Part shown: positions 50,513 to 59,391 of the stretch, piece after piece
How the letters are laid out: every line of letters begins with the position of its first letter
How positions within the stretch are numbered: the first letter of the stretch is position 1
NCBI RefSeq assembly: GCF_014640555.1
Contig: NZ_BMHE01000018.1
Span: forward strand, 1-64,000
Length of the DNA: 64,000 nucleotides
Source: Paenibacillus marchantiophytorum
Lineage (GTDB): Bacteria > Bacillota > Bacilli > Paenibacillales > NBRC-103111
Direction: 5' to 3'
Notes under the pieces: model-generated
Told to the model about the DNA's origin: nothing
Databases searched by the model: none
Seen by the model: only the letters and a program-made list of their open reading frames with translations
Translations under genes and position numbers: made by a program

Positions 50513-53500
50513 TTATTTGTCTTTGATAGCCAGCATTCTCAGCATAACTGCAACTGCTTCTGCTCTTGTCAGCTTGTCATTGGGAGCAAAAGCATTGTCG
50601 CCTTTGCCCTTGATAATGCCCTGTGCTTCCATCGCCGCCACTTCGCCTTTGGCCCAGATCGGGATGAGCTTGTCGTCCGAGAATCCCGTTGAGGTCTTCG
50701 TTTCGACCGACTGACCCAACGCTCTGGCCAGCATCGCCGCCATCTCCGAGCGCGTGATTGCCATGTCAGGACGGATCGTTTCATCGTCAAAACCTTTCAT
50801 AATGCCCGCATATACCGCTTGTGCGAGCGCCTTCTGCGCCCATGCGCCGATTTTCGCGTTGTCGCTGAACGTCAGATTCGCTCCGTCTTCTTGCGGCTTG
50901 AGCGCATTCATCAGCATGACCGCGAATTCCGCGCGCGTCACCGTATTATCCGGTTTAAACGTACCGTCCGGAAACCCGTTCACGATACCGGTGCTGGCCG
51001 CTTGATTGATGCTCGCCTCTGCCCAGTGTCCGGCGATATCCGTGAAATGAACGATCTGTGGCGTTTCCCCCGCAGAAGACGCGTTTCCGCCTACGGCGAA
51101 TACCGCATACTTCGTGAAATGGTTGACTCTTACGCTAATGGTATTGCCATTCACATTGCCGCCGGCGACTTCCACCCAAGTCTTCTTCGACTCGTCATAA
51201 TAGAATACGGCAGGCCGTTGGCCTTTTTGCAAAGCGTTCGAATTGAAAGTAAAAGTCAGGGTAATATCCTTGCTGAAGTTCTCTGGGAAATTTTTTAGAA
51301 TTTCGAATACCGCACTGGCGATGATATCTTTACTTGTCAGCAGACCTTTCGTGTCCGTCAATCTTTGAATCGTGATATTCAAATCCTTCGCAGTAGCCCC
51401 GATAGGAATCTCGATTTTGACTTCGTCGTCCAAGCCTACATCGCCGGATTTTCCGGCAGACAACGTCAATTTACCATCTGTCGTCGAGGTATTTTCCGCT
51501 GGCGCGGACGATGGGCTTCCAGTTTCGCCCGTTGGTTGTACAGTCCACTTGGCGTACAGCGCCGTGTTCAACGTAATCGGCGTGCTGAAATCAAAGGCGT
51601 TCGTGAGACCGATATTACGGTACCATCCACTGAAGGTGTATCCACTTCTCGTTGGATCCGTTGGCTTGGTGGCCGTGCTGTTCGAACTCAATGTCTGACT
51701 GGTTACTGCCGAACCGCCGTTGCTATCAAAGCTGACCAACAGATTCACGGTCATTTTCGCCGTGCTGCTCGTGGTTGTGGCCATCTGCATCCCGTTGACA
51801 CTGCCGTTCGTATTTGTCACGACGACGTAATAGTATGTCGTACCTGCGCTTGCCGTCGACGCCGCATACGTCGCGCTTGTTGCGCTGCTAATTAGCGTGC
51901 CGCCGCTATTGCTGTTCGTCGCGTTGCTGTACCACTGGTAGCTCAGCGTGCCGCCGTCGCTCATCGTCGCGGCAACGGATAGCGTCGGGCTCGTGTCGCC
52001 CACGTTCGCCGTTTGGTTCGACGGCTGCCCGCTGATGCTCGGCGATTCGGCGTTCACCAGCGTATTTACAGTTACCTTCGCTGGGGCGCTCGTGGTTGTG
52101 GCCGTCTGCGTTCCGGTCACGCTGACGTTCGTGTTCGTTACGACGACGTAATAGTAAGTTGTACCAGTGTTTGCCGTCGGAGCCGCATACGTCGCGCTTG
52201 TTGCGCTGCTAATTAGCATACCGCCGCTATTGCTGTTCGTCGTGTTGCTGTACCACTGGTAGCTCAGCGTGCCGCCGTCGCTGACCGTCGCGGATACGCT
52301 TAACGTCGGACTTGCAGCGCCTTGGGTTATCGTCTGATCCCCTGGCTGTGTCCCTATGCTTGGCGCCGCTGCATGTACCAACACATTGACGGTCACCTTG
52401 GCTGCATGGCTCGCTGCCGGCGCCGTCTGCATGCCGTTGACACCGTTGTTCGTGTTCGTCACCACGACGTAATAATACATTACGCCCGCGCTTGCCGTCG
52501 GAGCCGCATACGTCGCGCTTGTTGCGCTGCTAATCAGCGTACCGCCGCTATTGCTGTTGGTCGTGTTGCTGTACCACTGGTAGCTCAGCGTGCCGCCGTC
52601 GCTGACCGTCGCGGATACGCTTAACGTCGGACTTGCAGCGCCTTGGGTTACCGTCTGATCCCCTGGCTGCGTCCCTAGGCTTGGTGCCGCTGCATCTACC
52701 AGCGCATTCACGGTCACCTTGGCTGCATGGCTCGCCGCCGGCGCCGTCTGCATGCCGTTGACACCGTTGTTCGTGTTCGTCACCACGACGTAATAATACA
52801 TTACGCCTGCGCTTGCCGTCGGAGCCGCATACGTCGCGCTTGTTGCGCTGCTAATCAGCGTGCCGCCGCTATTGCTGTTCGTCGTGTTGCTGTACCACTG
52901 GTAGCTCAGCGTGCCGCCGTCGCTTACCGTCGCGGATACGCTTAACGTCGGACTTGCAGCGCCTTGGGTTACCGTCTGATCCCCTGGCTGCGTCCCTATG
53001 CTTGGCACCGCTGCATCCGTTATCGCTTGTATCGTGCCTGATTGAATAATTTTTCCTTGTGCGCCTACCGCTACAAATGTATTATCACCGCCATAATCAA
53101 CACCCCAAAGATTATTGGTGATACCTGATGTGCGGTTCGTCCAGGTCACACCGTCGATAGAAGACTTGATCTTCCCTCCTTGACCTACCAAAACAAACAT
53201 ACCGTTGCCATACGCAGCACGAAAGTATTCATAGCTAGGGAGTGGAAAGACACTTGGTGCATAGTTGCGAACCGTCCAGGTCACGCCATCGGGTGAAGTC
53301 ATAATCAACTCATCTGCACCTGCCAACACAAACATGCCATTGCCATAGGCTAGAGCAAAAAGTTGCTCAGTTCTGTTAGACGTCCTCAGCGTCCAAGCCA
53401 CTCCATCAGGAGAAGTTACGATTTTCCCACCGTCTCCTACTGCCACATACATACCATTACCGTAGGCTACACGTTGAAGATAATTGTATGGAATATTAGA

Positions 53501-53959
53501 AGTGCGGCTCGTCCACGTTACTGCGTCTGGCGATGTGTAAATAGCACCATTCTCACCTACAGCAACATACAGACCGTTGCCGTATGCGACATCACGGAAA
53601 ACAGACGTGGTGCCCGATGTGCGCGTGGTCCAAGTGATTCCGTCCGGTGAGGTCGCAATTTTCCCGGACCAGCCCACAGCCACGAACTGACTGTTGGCGT
53701 AAATGACACTCGCCATATAGTCCGGGGCACTGCCTCGGTCTGTCCAGGTTACTGCGTCAGCAGAAGATAAGAAATTTGTGTTCACAACCGCCGCATACAC
53801 ACCATTGCCGTAAGCGACATCATAAATCAAACCCGACGTTCCGGAAGTTCGAGCGCTCCAGTTGTCCAAAGGATTTGCAGCAGATGCAGCTGCGACTTGA
53901 GGAAGCGCTCCAGCTATGAGGAGCATGGCCATAAGTAGAGAAAAAAATCGTTTTCGCAT
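50513..53959 (-). CDS. Large SLH surface protein with BNR-like repeats and four 107-aa Ig-like repeats (1148 aa)
   Basis: Start at ATG 53959 (AAGGG upstream); an in-frame extension to 53980 lacks a site. The signal peptide ends near QVAAAS (about 25). N-terminal repeats (about 35-320, unit VAYGNGLYVAVGENGAIYTS) resemble BNR/YCF48-like beta-propeller units. Four Ig-like repeats of about 107 aa follow (about 320-750); units 1 and 2 are near-identical. Then an InlB-B/Flg_new-like repeat (SGYTFSGWYRNIG, YAKW), a ZU5/DUF-like beta region (about 830-960), and three SLH domains at the C-terminus (about 965-1145). It is probably wall-anchored. The regulator at 54407 (minus strand, immediately upstream) is a candidate controller. 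Confidence 0.9.
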   Translation of the reverse strand: MRKRFFSLLMAMLLIAGALPQVAAASAANPLDNWSARTSGTSGLIYDVAYGNGVYAAVVNTNFLSSADAVTWTDRGSAPDYMASVIYANSQFVAVGWSGKIATSPDGITWTTRTSGTTSVFRDVAYGNGLYVAVGENGAIYTSPDAVTWTSRTSNIPYNYLQRVAYGNGMYVAVGDGGKIVTSPDGVAWTLRTSNRTEQLFALAYGNGMFVLAGADELIMTSPDGVTWTVRNYAPSVFPLPSYEYFRAAYGNGMFVLVGQGGKIKSSIDGVTWTNRTSGITNNLWGVDYGGDNTFVAVGAQGKIIQSGTIQAITDAAVPSIGTQPGDQTVTQGAASPTLSVSATVSDGGTLSYQWYSNTTNSNSGGTLISSATSATYAAPTASAGVMYYYVVVTNTNNGVNGMQTAPAASHAAKVTVNALVDAAAPSLGTQPGDQTVTQGAASPTLSVSATVSDGGTLSYQWYSNTTNSNSGGTLISSATSATYAAPTASAGVMYYYVVVTNTNNGVNGMQTAPAASHAAKVTVNVLVHAAAPSIGTQPGDQTITQGAASPTLSVSATVSDGGTLSYQWYSNTTNSNSGGMLISSATSATYAAPTANTGTTYYYVVVTNTNVSVTGTQTATTTSAPAKVTVNTLVNAESPSISGQPSNQTANVGDTSPTLSVAATMSDGGTLSYQWYSNATNSNSGGTLISSATSATYAASTASAGTTYYYVVVTNTNGSVNGMQMATTTSSTAKMTVNLLVSFDSNGGSAVTSQTLSSNSTATKPTDPTRSGYTFSGWYRNIGLTNAFDFSTPITLNTALYAKWTVQPTGETGSPSSAPAENTSTTDGKLTLSAGKSGDVGLDDEVKIEIPIGATAKDLNITIQRLTDTKGLLTSKDIIASAVFEILKNFPENFSKDITLTFTFNSNALQKGQRPAVFYYDESKKTWVEVAGGNVNGNTISVRVNHFTKYAVFAVGGNASSAGETPQIVHFTDIAGHWAEASINQAASTGIVNGFPDGTFKPDNTVTRAEFAVMLMNALKPQEDGANLTFSDNAKIGAWAQKALAQAVYAGIMKGFDDETIRPDMAITRSEMAAMLARALGQSVETKTSTGFSDDKLIPIWAKGEVAAMEAQGIIKGKGDNAFAPNDKLTRAEAVAVMLRMLAIKDK
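51736..53019. repeat. Four tandem coding repeats of 321 bp (107 aa)
   Basis: The period is 321 bp: the phrase GGTCACCTTGGCTGCATGGC recurs at 52391 and 52712. The two units nearest the N-terminus are almost identical at DNA level; the other two are diverged. Recent duplication or slippage is likely, giving size variation. Confidence 0.85.
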
Positions 53960-53991
53960 GTTGTCATCCCTTCTATCCATTTTCTTCTCCT

Positions 53992-54047
53992 ACTATACCA
54001 ATCCGATACTTATAACCGACTCAACATTCACTCAACAAAGTTCGACA
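53992..54047 (-). promoter_or_regulatory. Direct-repeat promoter of the large SLH gene (site d)
   Basis: Minus strand: TGTCGAA-3 nt-TGTTGAG-4 nt-TGTTGAG then 22 nt to TATAGT. The heptamer spacing (3 and 4 nt) equals that of sites a and b, and the first heptamer is the same as in site b, but the -10 gap differs (22 versus 9). Confidence 0.5.
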
Positions 54048-54055
54048 AAGAAAAA

Positions 54056-54295
54056 CGGCTTCGCCGCCCTGAGAGATCAGCCGCTTAGTAGCGACAAAAC
54101 CTGTTAAGGGAACTAGAGGACGCTATATAGGCAAATAGCAGGGATGCTAGGGTATTAGCGGAACTACAGGGTCTTATTTCCACGAAAAACGCTGAATTTG
54201 CCAGAAACAGCAAAATAGCGGACTGGAGTTCCCTCACCCCCGCGATATGGATACTTTTGGCTAGAATAGCGGACTGTAGTTCCCTCTGTTCGCAA
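54056..54295. repeat. Dispersed repeat family A, copy 3
   Basis: About 240 bp: GGCAAATAGCAGGGATGC, AGCGGAACTACAGGGTC, AAAACGCTGAATTTG, and GGACTGTAGTTCCCTC near the end. Same orientation as the other two copies. The 447-nt gap 53960-54406 holds the SLH promoter, this repeat and a terminator. Confidence 0.77.
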
Positions 54296-54376
54296 AAGGC
54301 GGCTGGAGTAACTCCGCGCTCACTCCAAAACATATAAACTCTTATATATCAAAAAAAAGCAACGCCTTGAAACCAC

Positions 54377-54399
54377 AAACTCTTTTTACTCAAGAGTTT
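54377..54399 (-). terminator. Terminator of the STAND/BTAD regulator gene
   Basis: AAACTCTT and AAGAGTTT with a short loop, 8 nt beyond the stop codon. Confidence 0.6.
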
Positions 54400-54406
54400 T
54401 CCAGTT

Positions 54407-57400
54407 TCATGACCTTGCTTCATTGTTGATGATCTGCGTTATTTTCAATAACTGTTTAACAGCTTGATTAGGCTCTACCCCGAATTCTGCCTGAAGCATT
54501 TTTCTTAGTGCATCATATTGCCTCAATGCCGTATCGCGTTTGCCAGCCAGCATACATATATGGATTAACTTCGTGTGAATAACCTCTTGCAGTGGATTGC
54601 ATTCGAGGGCTTTCCTTAATAAGTTCTCAGCAGCAGAGAAGTTCCGTTCCTGCATGTAATGCTCCTGCAGCTTCAACAGCATGTCGACGTATTCGTTTTC
54701 CAGACGACTTCTGGTCTGCTCGGCCCATAAATAACCGCCGCCTTCCATGTAACCCGTTTGATAGATTCGAGTCAATTCTTCTTCATAGGCGTGTAAATTT
54801 TCGCTACTTACCGGAACCCCCTCGGATAGCTTTCTAGTGAACTCATCGTAATCGCATTCCAAACGACTCATGTCCAAATTGTAATACCCTCTGTCATAAT
54901 AAACGATTCCATCAAGCCCGATTGTAGTCAGGTTCCTTCGTAAATAGTGAACTGCTGTGTGTAACTGCGCACCTGCCCGTTCTGCATCCGCATCCGGCCA
55001 CAAGCTCTCAATAATCCGATGCCTGTCCACCTGTTCTCCACGATGGTGCACAAGGTAGGCCATAAGTTCTTCTGTTTTGGAGGTGCGCCATTTTACTTCA
55101 TTTCTATAGCCGTTTCCCGCCAGCACCTTAAACCTGCCAAAGCACTGTAATTTGACCTGCGTTCGTGTTTCCAGAGCCACATTCGAGATATTGAAGGCTT
55201 GAAGCAATTTGTGTACATAATCCAATAAATGCGAGGGTGTATGCGCTGATTGGCGGCCTTGATGCGTGCTCGAATAGACGGACAACATCTCCTCCATTAC
55301 ATGGCCCTCATCCGCGAAGCTGCGAATGAATCCTTCCGGCTCCGCCAAGCTCAAAGCGGTTTCCAGCATACCGAGCGCCTTCTGCGTCAGGCCAGCGCGA
55401 TACAACGTCACGCTTTGCAGGATAACCATTTTGAGACGATCGCGAAGACGATCCTCTTTCCAGAACAACCGTTGCAAACGCTCCGATAAAGATATGGCTT
55501 CGTCCGTGCGCCCGCATGCGGCAAGCACTCTCGCCAATGCCATAAGCTCTGCCACGCCATTCAGCGATACTTCATCCGCAGGAGCCATCCCGCACCGTTC
55601 CAACCATTCCAACGCATATAGCAGGGAACCTTGCCGCACGGCCAAACAAGCCTGCTCCGCTTCAATCTTCCGCAAAAACCGTCCATAATCCGGCGATTCG
55701 ATCCGCAATTTCAACTCCTCTAGCAGTTCTAGGGCTCGGGCCTGATTTCCCAACGCTTGCTGAACTCTCGAAGCGCTGACGTATATTTGCAACAAGCTCC
55801 GCGGATTGTATTTCTTGCCTCTCTGTTTCAACACCTGATCTATAAGAGCTTCGGCTTCCTCCAAACGGTTCCATTCATACAGTACCAAACTGTAAGAAGC
55901 ATGAAAAATCGCGGCAGACGGATGAGCTTTACGGTGTCCCCAATGTTGAATCCACTTGATCATAAATGCGGCGGCCGCATGGTAATTGTTAATATAGGAC
56001 ATGTGATCATCGAATTCATCGTAACCGTAAAATTTGTTGTCCCCCATGGATTCAAAGAGACTGCCTTCCGGCGCAACGCGCTCCGACAGCTCGAAATAGT
56101 TCGATATGCCATCCAAATCTTTTTGGAAATAACTCGCGCTCGCACACAAAAAGTACATGTTGCCCATCATCTGTTTCCATTCCGCCTCGTCCATGCTCCC
56201 TCGCATGGCTTCATAGCGGATTTTCGCCTGCTCTATCTTTAGACTGGCCGCTTCCCATTGCCGAATGCCGATTAAGAGGGATAAATGAAACATTTCGACC
56301 ATGGGCTGCTTCGACAGGAAGCTTTCCGGCAATTGCAAAACCCATCCACTTACTTTCTCAGCCTTTTTATGCAAAAAATCTTGAAGATTTTTTTCGATTA
56401 CCCGAACGACATCATCGTACTGGCGCCCTTCCAAGTAATGCTCGGCCGCCGCCTCTCCAAAGCCGTGAGACTCCTGCCACTGCGCCGCATGAACATGGGC
56501 TTGCGCCCATAGCTCGGGAGCTGTTCGGGCAAACTGCCTCTGCAAAAAATCGGACAGCAAATGGTGATAACGGTACCATTGCCTATGATCATCCAGCGGG
56601 ATCGTAAACAAATTCAACTGTTCTAATTTTTCCAAATACGTCTGACCGTCCGAATGTCCCGTAACGGCTTGGCATAGGGAATTATTCATGCGGCTTAGAA
56701 TAGACGTCCGGAGCAAAAAAGCGCGCATGTCTTCCGGTAGATCACGGAATACTTCCTCGAGCAAGTAATCGGAGATATGATGCTGATGGCCGCTGAATTG
56801 CCTTATGGATTCCGCGATGTTATCGCTGCTCTTCAACGTAAGTGCCGCGAGCTGCAACCCGCTGATCCAGCCTTCCGTCTGATCGAACAGCTCCGCAACT
56901 TGCTCCCTGGATAGCGACAAATCTGTCGTATCTCGGAAGAAGATCAACCCTTCTTCCGGATGAAACCGCAAATCCTGTACCGTAATTCGCCGCATTTCTC
57001 TTTTGGCCAGCAGCCTGGCCGTAGGAATGGTCAAATCGGTACGGCTCGCGATATAGAGATGAATGTGAGCAGGCATGTGCTCCAACAGATAAGTCAACGA
57101 CTTCTGAATATCGGGATGCTCGATGAGATGGTAGTCGTCTAGAACGATCACCAGTTCGCCGAATCGTTGGTCCAGCGCGTTCAGCATAGCCGAGATCGCA
57201 GGCTCCAAGGATACAGAAGACGCCGACGGCCCTTTTTCCAGAAACGGCCAAACCGTTTGGGCGAAACCGGGAACCTTCTCTTGAATCGAAGCGGTAACAC
57301 AGCTCCAAAACGGAATCCATGCATCGTCCTGCTTGTCTAGCGATACCCAAGCCACTTGGGCGTCGCTTTGTCTCGCCCATTCGCTCAACGCCGTCGTCTT

Positions 57401-57532
57401 CCCGTAACCAGCCGAAGCGGTAATCAGCGTCAACTTGGCCCGCAGCCCCTCGTCGAGTTTGCGTATCAACCTTGGCCGAGGCACTAAAGCGTTATGTGCA
57501 TGGGGGATGTATAGCTTCGTTTGAACAATCAT
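54407..57532 (-). CDS. MalT-like STAND ATPase regulator with C-terminal SARP/BTAD region
   Basis: 1041 aa from ATG 57532 (GGAGGG, 8 nt). The N-terminal STAND NTPase (about 1-260) has Walker A TASAGYGKTT and Walker B LVIVLDDYHLI. Winged helix and TPR-like helices run from about 260 to 770. The C-terminal part has a SARP-type winged helix (VKLQCFGRFKVLAGNG, WRTSKTEELMAYLVHHRGEQVDRHRIIESLWPD at about 805-880) and a BTAD region (about 885-1041). It has the overall design of AfsR/MalT-type activators but no LuxR HTH at the C-terminus. It lies directly upstream of the large SLH gene on the same strand, separated by family A copy 3. The inducing ligand is unknown. Confidence 0.9.
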   Translation of the reverse strand: MIVQTKLYIPHAHNALVPRPRLIRKLDEGLRAKLTLITASAGYGKTTALSEWARQSDAQVAWVSLDKQDDAWIPFWSCVTASIQEKVPGFAQTVWPFLEKGPSASSVSLEPAISAMLNALDQRFGELVIVLDDYHLIEHPDIQKSLTYLLEHMPAHIHLYIASRTDLTIPTARLLAKREMRRITVQDLRFHPEEGLIFFRDTTDLSLSREQVAELFDQTEGWISGLQLAALTLKSSDNIAESIRQFSGHQHHISDYLLEEVFRDLPEDMRAFLLRTSILSRMNNSLCQAVTGHSDGQTYLEKLEQLNLFTIPLDDHRQWYRYHHLLSDFLQRQFARTAPELWAQAHVHAAQWQESHGFGEAAAEHYLEGRQYDDVVRVIEKNLQDFLHKKAEKVSGWVLQLPESFLSKQPMVEMFHLSLLIGIRQWEAASLKIEQAKIRYEAMRGSMDEAEWKQMMGNMYFLCASASYFQKDLDGISNYFELSERVAPEGSLFESMGDNKFYGYDEFDDHMSYINNYHAAAAFMIKWIQHWGHRKAHPSAAIFHASYSLVLYEWNRLEEAEALIDQVLKQRGKKYNPRSLLQIYVSASRVQQALGNQARALELLEELKLRIESPDYGRFLRKIEAEQACLAVRQGSLLYALEWLERCGMAPADEVSLNGVAELMALARVLAACGRTDEAISLSERLQRLFWKEDRLRDRLKMVILQSVTLYRAGLTQKALGMLETALSLAEPEGFIRSFADEGHVMEEMLSVYSSTHQGRQSAHTPSHLLDYVHKLLQAFNISNVALETRTQVKLQCFGRFKVLAGNGYRNEVKWRTSKTEELMAYLVHHRGEQVDRHRIIESLWPDADAERAGAQLHTAVHYLRRNLTTIGLDGIVYYDRGYYNLDMSRLECDYDEFTRKLSEGVPVSSENLHAYEEELTRIYQTGYMEGGGYLWAEQTRSRLENEYVDMLLKLQEHYMQERNFSAAENLLRKALECNPLQEVIHTKLIHICMLAGKRDTALRQYDALRKMLQAEFGVEPNQAVKQLLKITQIINNEARS

Positions 57533-57862
57533 CTGGAAACCCTCCATGATAAATTCTATATTCCCTCGACCATTCAAAGACAGCTTATATTTAGATTCTG
57601 CGCCGCCCTCTTAAAGCTGCAGTTTTTTTCGAATGATTATTATTTCGACAATAATATACATAATCCTACATAATTAGTGCTAATACAGCTGATAAAAAAT
57701 GAGACTAAAAATTTCGCCCTACTTGTGATAAGGTTCAGCGTAACGGGGCTATCGGCGTAAATGGAGTATCTAAATCCGGAAAATTTTTTCCATTTGCCAC
57801 AAACAAACTTGTACATATAAAATAAGAAAATAATAAAGGCTATATCAACAGGAGGATATTAG

Positions 57863-58195
57863 ATGCCGCAATTAATTTTTAGAGGAATTCCAGCCGAGGG
57901 CATACGCGCAATTAGCATACCTCTCGTAGAGGAGATGGCCACAATATGCCAATGCGGAACGGATAATTTCACCTTAGAGTGCCTTCACGTCACCGCTATA
58001 TTCGACGGTAAATATACCGATTCGTATCCTTTCATCGACGTATGGTGGTTTGAACGCGGGGACGAAGTGCGCGATAAGATGGCCGAAGCGATTGATAAGT
58101 ATGTCCGATCGCTCGGTATACCCGATCTGGAGATTTCATTCCGGGTTGGCCGCGAGGACAATTTCTATATGAACGGACGCCGTTATCATTCCTAG
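57863..58195 (+). CDS. DUF1904 protein
   Basis: 110-aa soluble protein of the DUF1904 type (MPQLIFRGIPAEGIRAIS start, FIDVWWFERG, EISF near the end). The fold is ferredoxin-like/tautomerase-like in appearance. No catalytic residue is known. The ribosome site AGGAGGATAT is strong. Stands alone and ends at a terminator. The 330-nt gap upstream (57533-57862) holds only AT-rich promoter DNA and a weak palindrome (ATTATTTCGACAATAAT). Confidence 0.85.
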   Translation: MPQLIFRGIPAEGIRAISIPLVEEMATICQCGTDNFTLECLHVTAIFDGKYTDSYPFIDVWWFERGDEVRDKMAEAIDKYVRSLGIPDLEISFRVGREDNFYMNGRRYHS

Positions 58196-58225
58196 CCGAT
58201 GAAACAGCAAAACGGCAAGTTATGA

Positions 58226-58245
58226 GCCATCCCGTTTAGGATGGC
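58226..58245 (+). terminator. Terminator of the DUF1904 gene
   Basis: GCCATCC-CGTTTA-GGATGGC followed by CCTCTCTTT. Confidence 0.7.
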
Positions 58246-58280
58246 CCTCTCTTTGATCTCGCCTCTCTCTTACAAAAAGA

Positions 58281-58312
58281 AAAAGCGAATGGATAACTCC
58301 CATTTCGCTTTT
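58281..58312 (-). terminator. Terminator of the 153-aa protein gene
   Basis: Minus strand AAAAGCGAAATGGG ... CCATTCGCTTTT. Confidence 0.75.
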
Positions 58313-58319
58313 GCTTACT

Positions 58320-58781
58320 TTAATATTCTCCTTTAATCACAAAAAATGAGCCCCGAATAGTTCCAGCTAGTTTAGACTTCTGCCTAGCAAACTTAAACTT
58401 CCCTTCCAACTCCTTGGGAATCTCCATTCCCTCAGAAAGCTTAAAACCAACAGCCCGCTTCTTAGGGTCATCAACCGTATACATGACATTGATCCCAAGA
58501 CCATCCTCATAAAAGACGTAGGTAAATTGGATATTTCCCACTTGAAAACGCGATGTTTCTAAAGGCTTAGCCGCAAACGCAATATCACGTTCTTTCAAAA
58601 TTTGGTTTGCATAATCAAGGTTCTCCTGACTTTCGCTAGCGGGTACGACCGTAAATTCATGTTTGTATTTGTTCATAAAGTAACGAGCTTCATTAGCACG
58701 TAAACCAGCAAGCGCTTCTACTACAGGTGAAGACTCTAAACCAACCGTAGATACATTTTTAAAATCAACGATATAGGACAT
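58320..58781 (-). CDS. Unknown 153-aa protein
   Basis: Soluble protein with MSYIVDFKNVSTVG start (ATG at 58781, GGAGGG 7 nt upstream), a hydrophilic centre (LRANEARYFMNKYKHEF), YVFYEDGLGINVMYT, and a strongly basic C-terminus (FARQKSKLAGTIRGSFFVI). No catalytic or transmembrane motif. The gap from the GyrI-like gene is 23 nt, so both are one operon. I do not recognise the family; it may be a partner of the ligand-binding GyrI-like protein. Confidence 0.7.
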   Translation of the reverse strand: MSYIVDFKNVSTVGLESSPVVEALAGLRANEARYFMNKYKHEFTVVPASESQENLDYANQILKERDIAFAAKPLETSRFQVGNIQFTYVFYEDGLGINVMYTVDDPKKRAVGFKLSEGMEIPKELEGKFKFARQKSKLAGTIRGSFFVIKGEY

Positions 58782-58804
58782 TCTCATCCCTCCAATGATC
58801 TCGT

Positions 58805-59284
58805 TTATTTCCTAACAACGGGAATCCATACTTCACCATAGACGAGGCCGTCTCGCTGCCCCATCTCAACCGTTGCGTTGGGTCCGCCAACATAGGCAAA
58901 AATTTGGGCTTCTGGCAAGACTTGACCAAAGGCAATGCCGGTAAGCTTATTGCTCATCTCTTCGGCCGTATTCCCTTCGCCTTTAACGACAAGGTATTGC
59001 CCCTTCGGGAATTCAATAACTCTGTGTTCTTCCAGTACCGATGCTTCTGTCATGACACCAGCATAATACATCATCTTGTGATTGACAGCTTCGTTCACGG
59101 CAAAAACGTAGTCATTCGTGGCAATGGCCTTTAAAGCGCTAAGCCTTCCATCCTGTTCCACTGCCAGCCAAAAGTTTTCCTTCTCCTTGTTCATGCCGGC
59201 ATAATCTGTGTAATCGCTCTTCAGCTCCGTGCCAATACCTAGAACGATAAAGCTGTCTTTTTCCTCAAGGGTATACATTGCCAT
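58805..59284 (-). CDS. GyrI-like / AraC effector-binding domain protein
   Basis: 159-aa soluble protein (ATG at 59284, AAGGAG 8 nt upstream). It has two beta-alpha-beta-like halves; EFPKGQYLVVKGEG followed by AEEMSNKLTGIAF resembles the GyrI-like small-molecule-binding family. Such stand-alone proteins bind hydrophobic drugs or other ligands. Divergent from a WYL regulator gene and followed by the unknown 153-aa gene. The ligand is unknown. Confidence 0.75.
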   Translation of the reverse strand: MAMYTLEEKDSFIVLGIGTELKSDYTDYAGMNKEKENFWLAVEQDGRLSALKAIATNDYVFAVNEAVNHKMMYYAGVMTEASVLEEHRVIEFPKGQYLVVKGEGNTAEEMSNKLTGIAFGQVLPEAQIFAYVGGPNATVEMGQRDGLVYGEVWIPVVRK

Positions 59285-59391
59285 AATCAACACTCCTTAT
59301 TTTGAATTGATCAAATGATTTGTTTTTCCACTTGATACGTTTATAATACCTATAAACCATGTCAAAAAATGATACTGTTTAGAGGGGCCCC

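Noticed and set aside
51365..52945. Several plus-strand ORFs opposite the 107-aa repeats of the large SLH gene
   Set aside because: They are antisense to a coherent 1148-aa reading frame, lack ribosome sites, and repeat the same Arg/Cys-rich phrases only because the sense repeats do.
51736..53019. Possible CRISPR-like periodic repeats
   Set aside because: The period is 321 bp, in frame, within one protein, with no short repeat/spacer alternation and no cas gene.
57641..57657. Palindrome ATTATTTCGACAATAAT upstream of the DUF1904 gene
   Set aside because: It is AT-rich and weak, and resembles neither a Fur box nor the other operator families; chance is likely.
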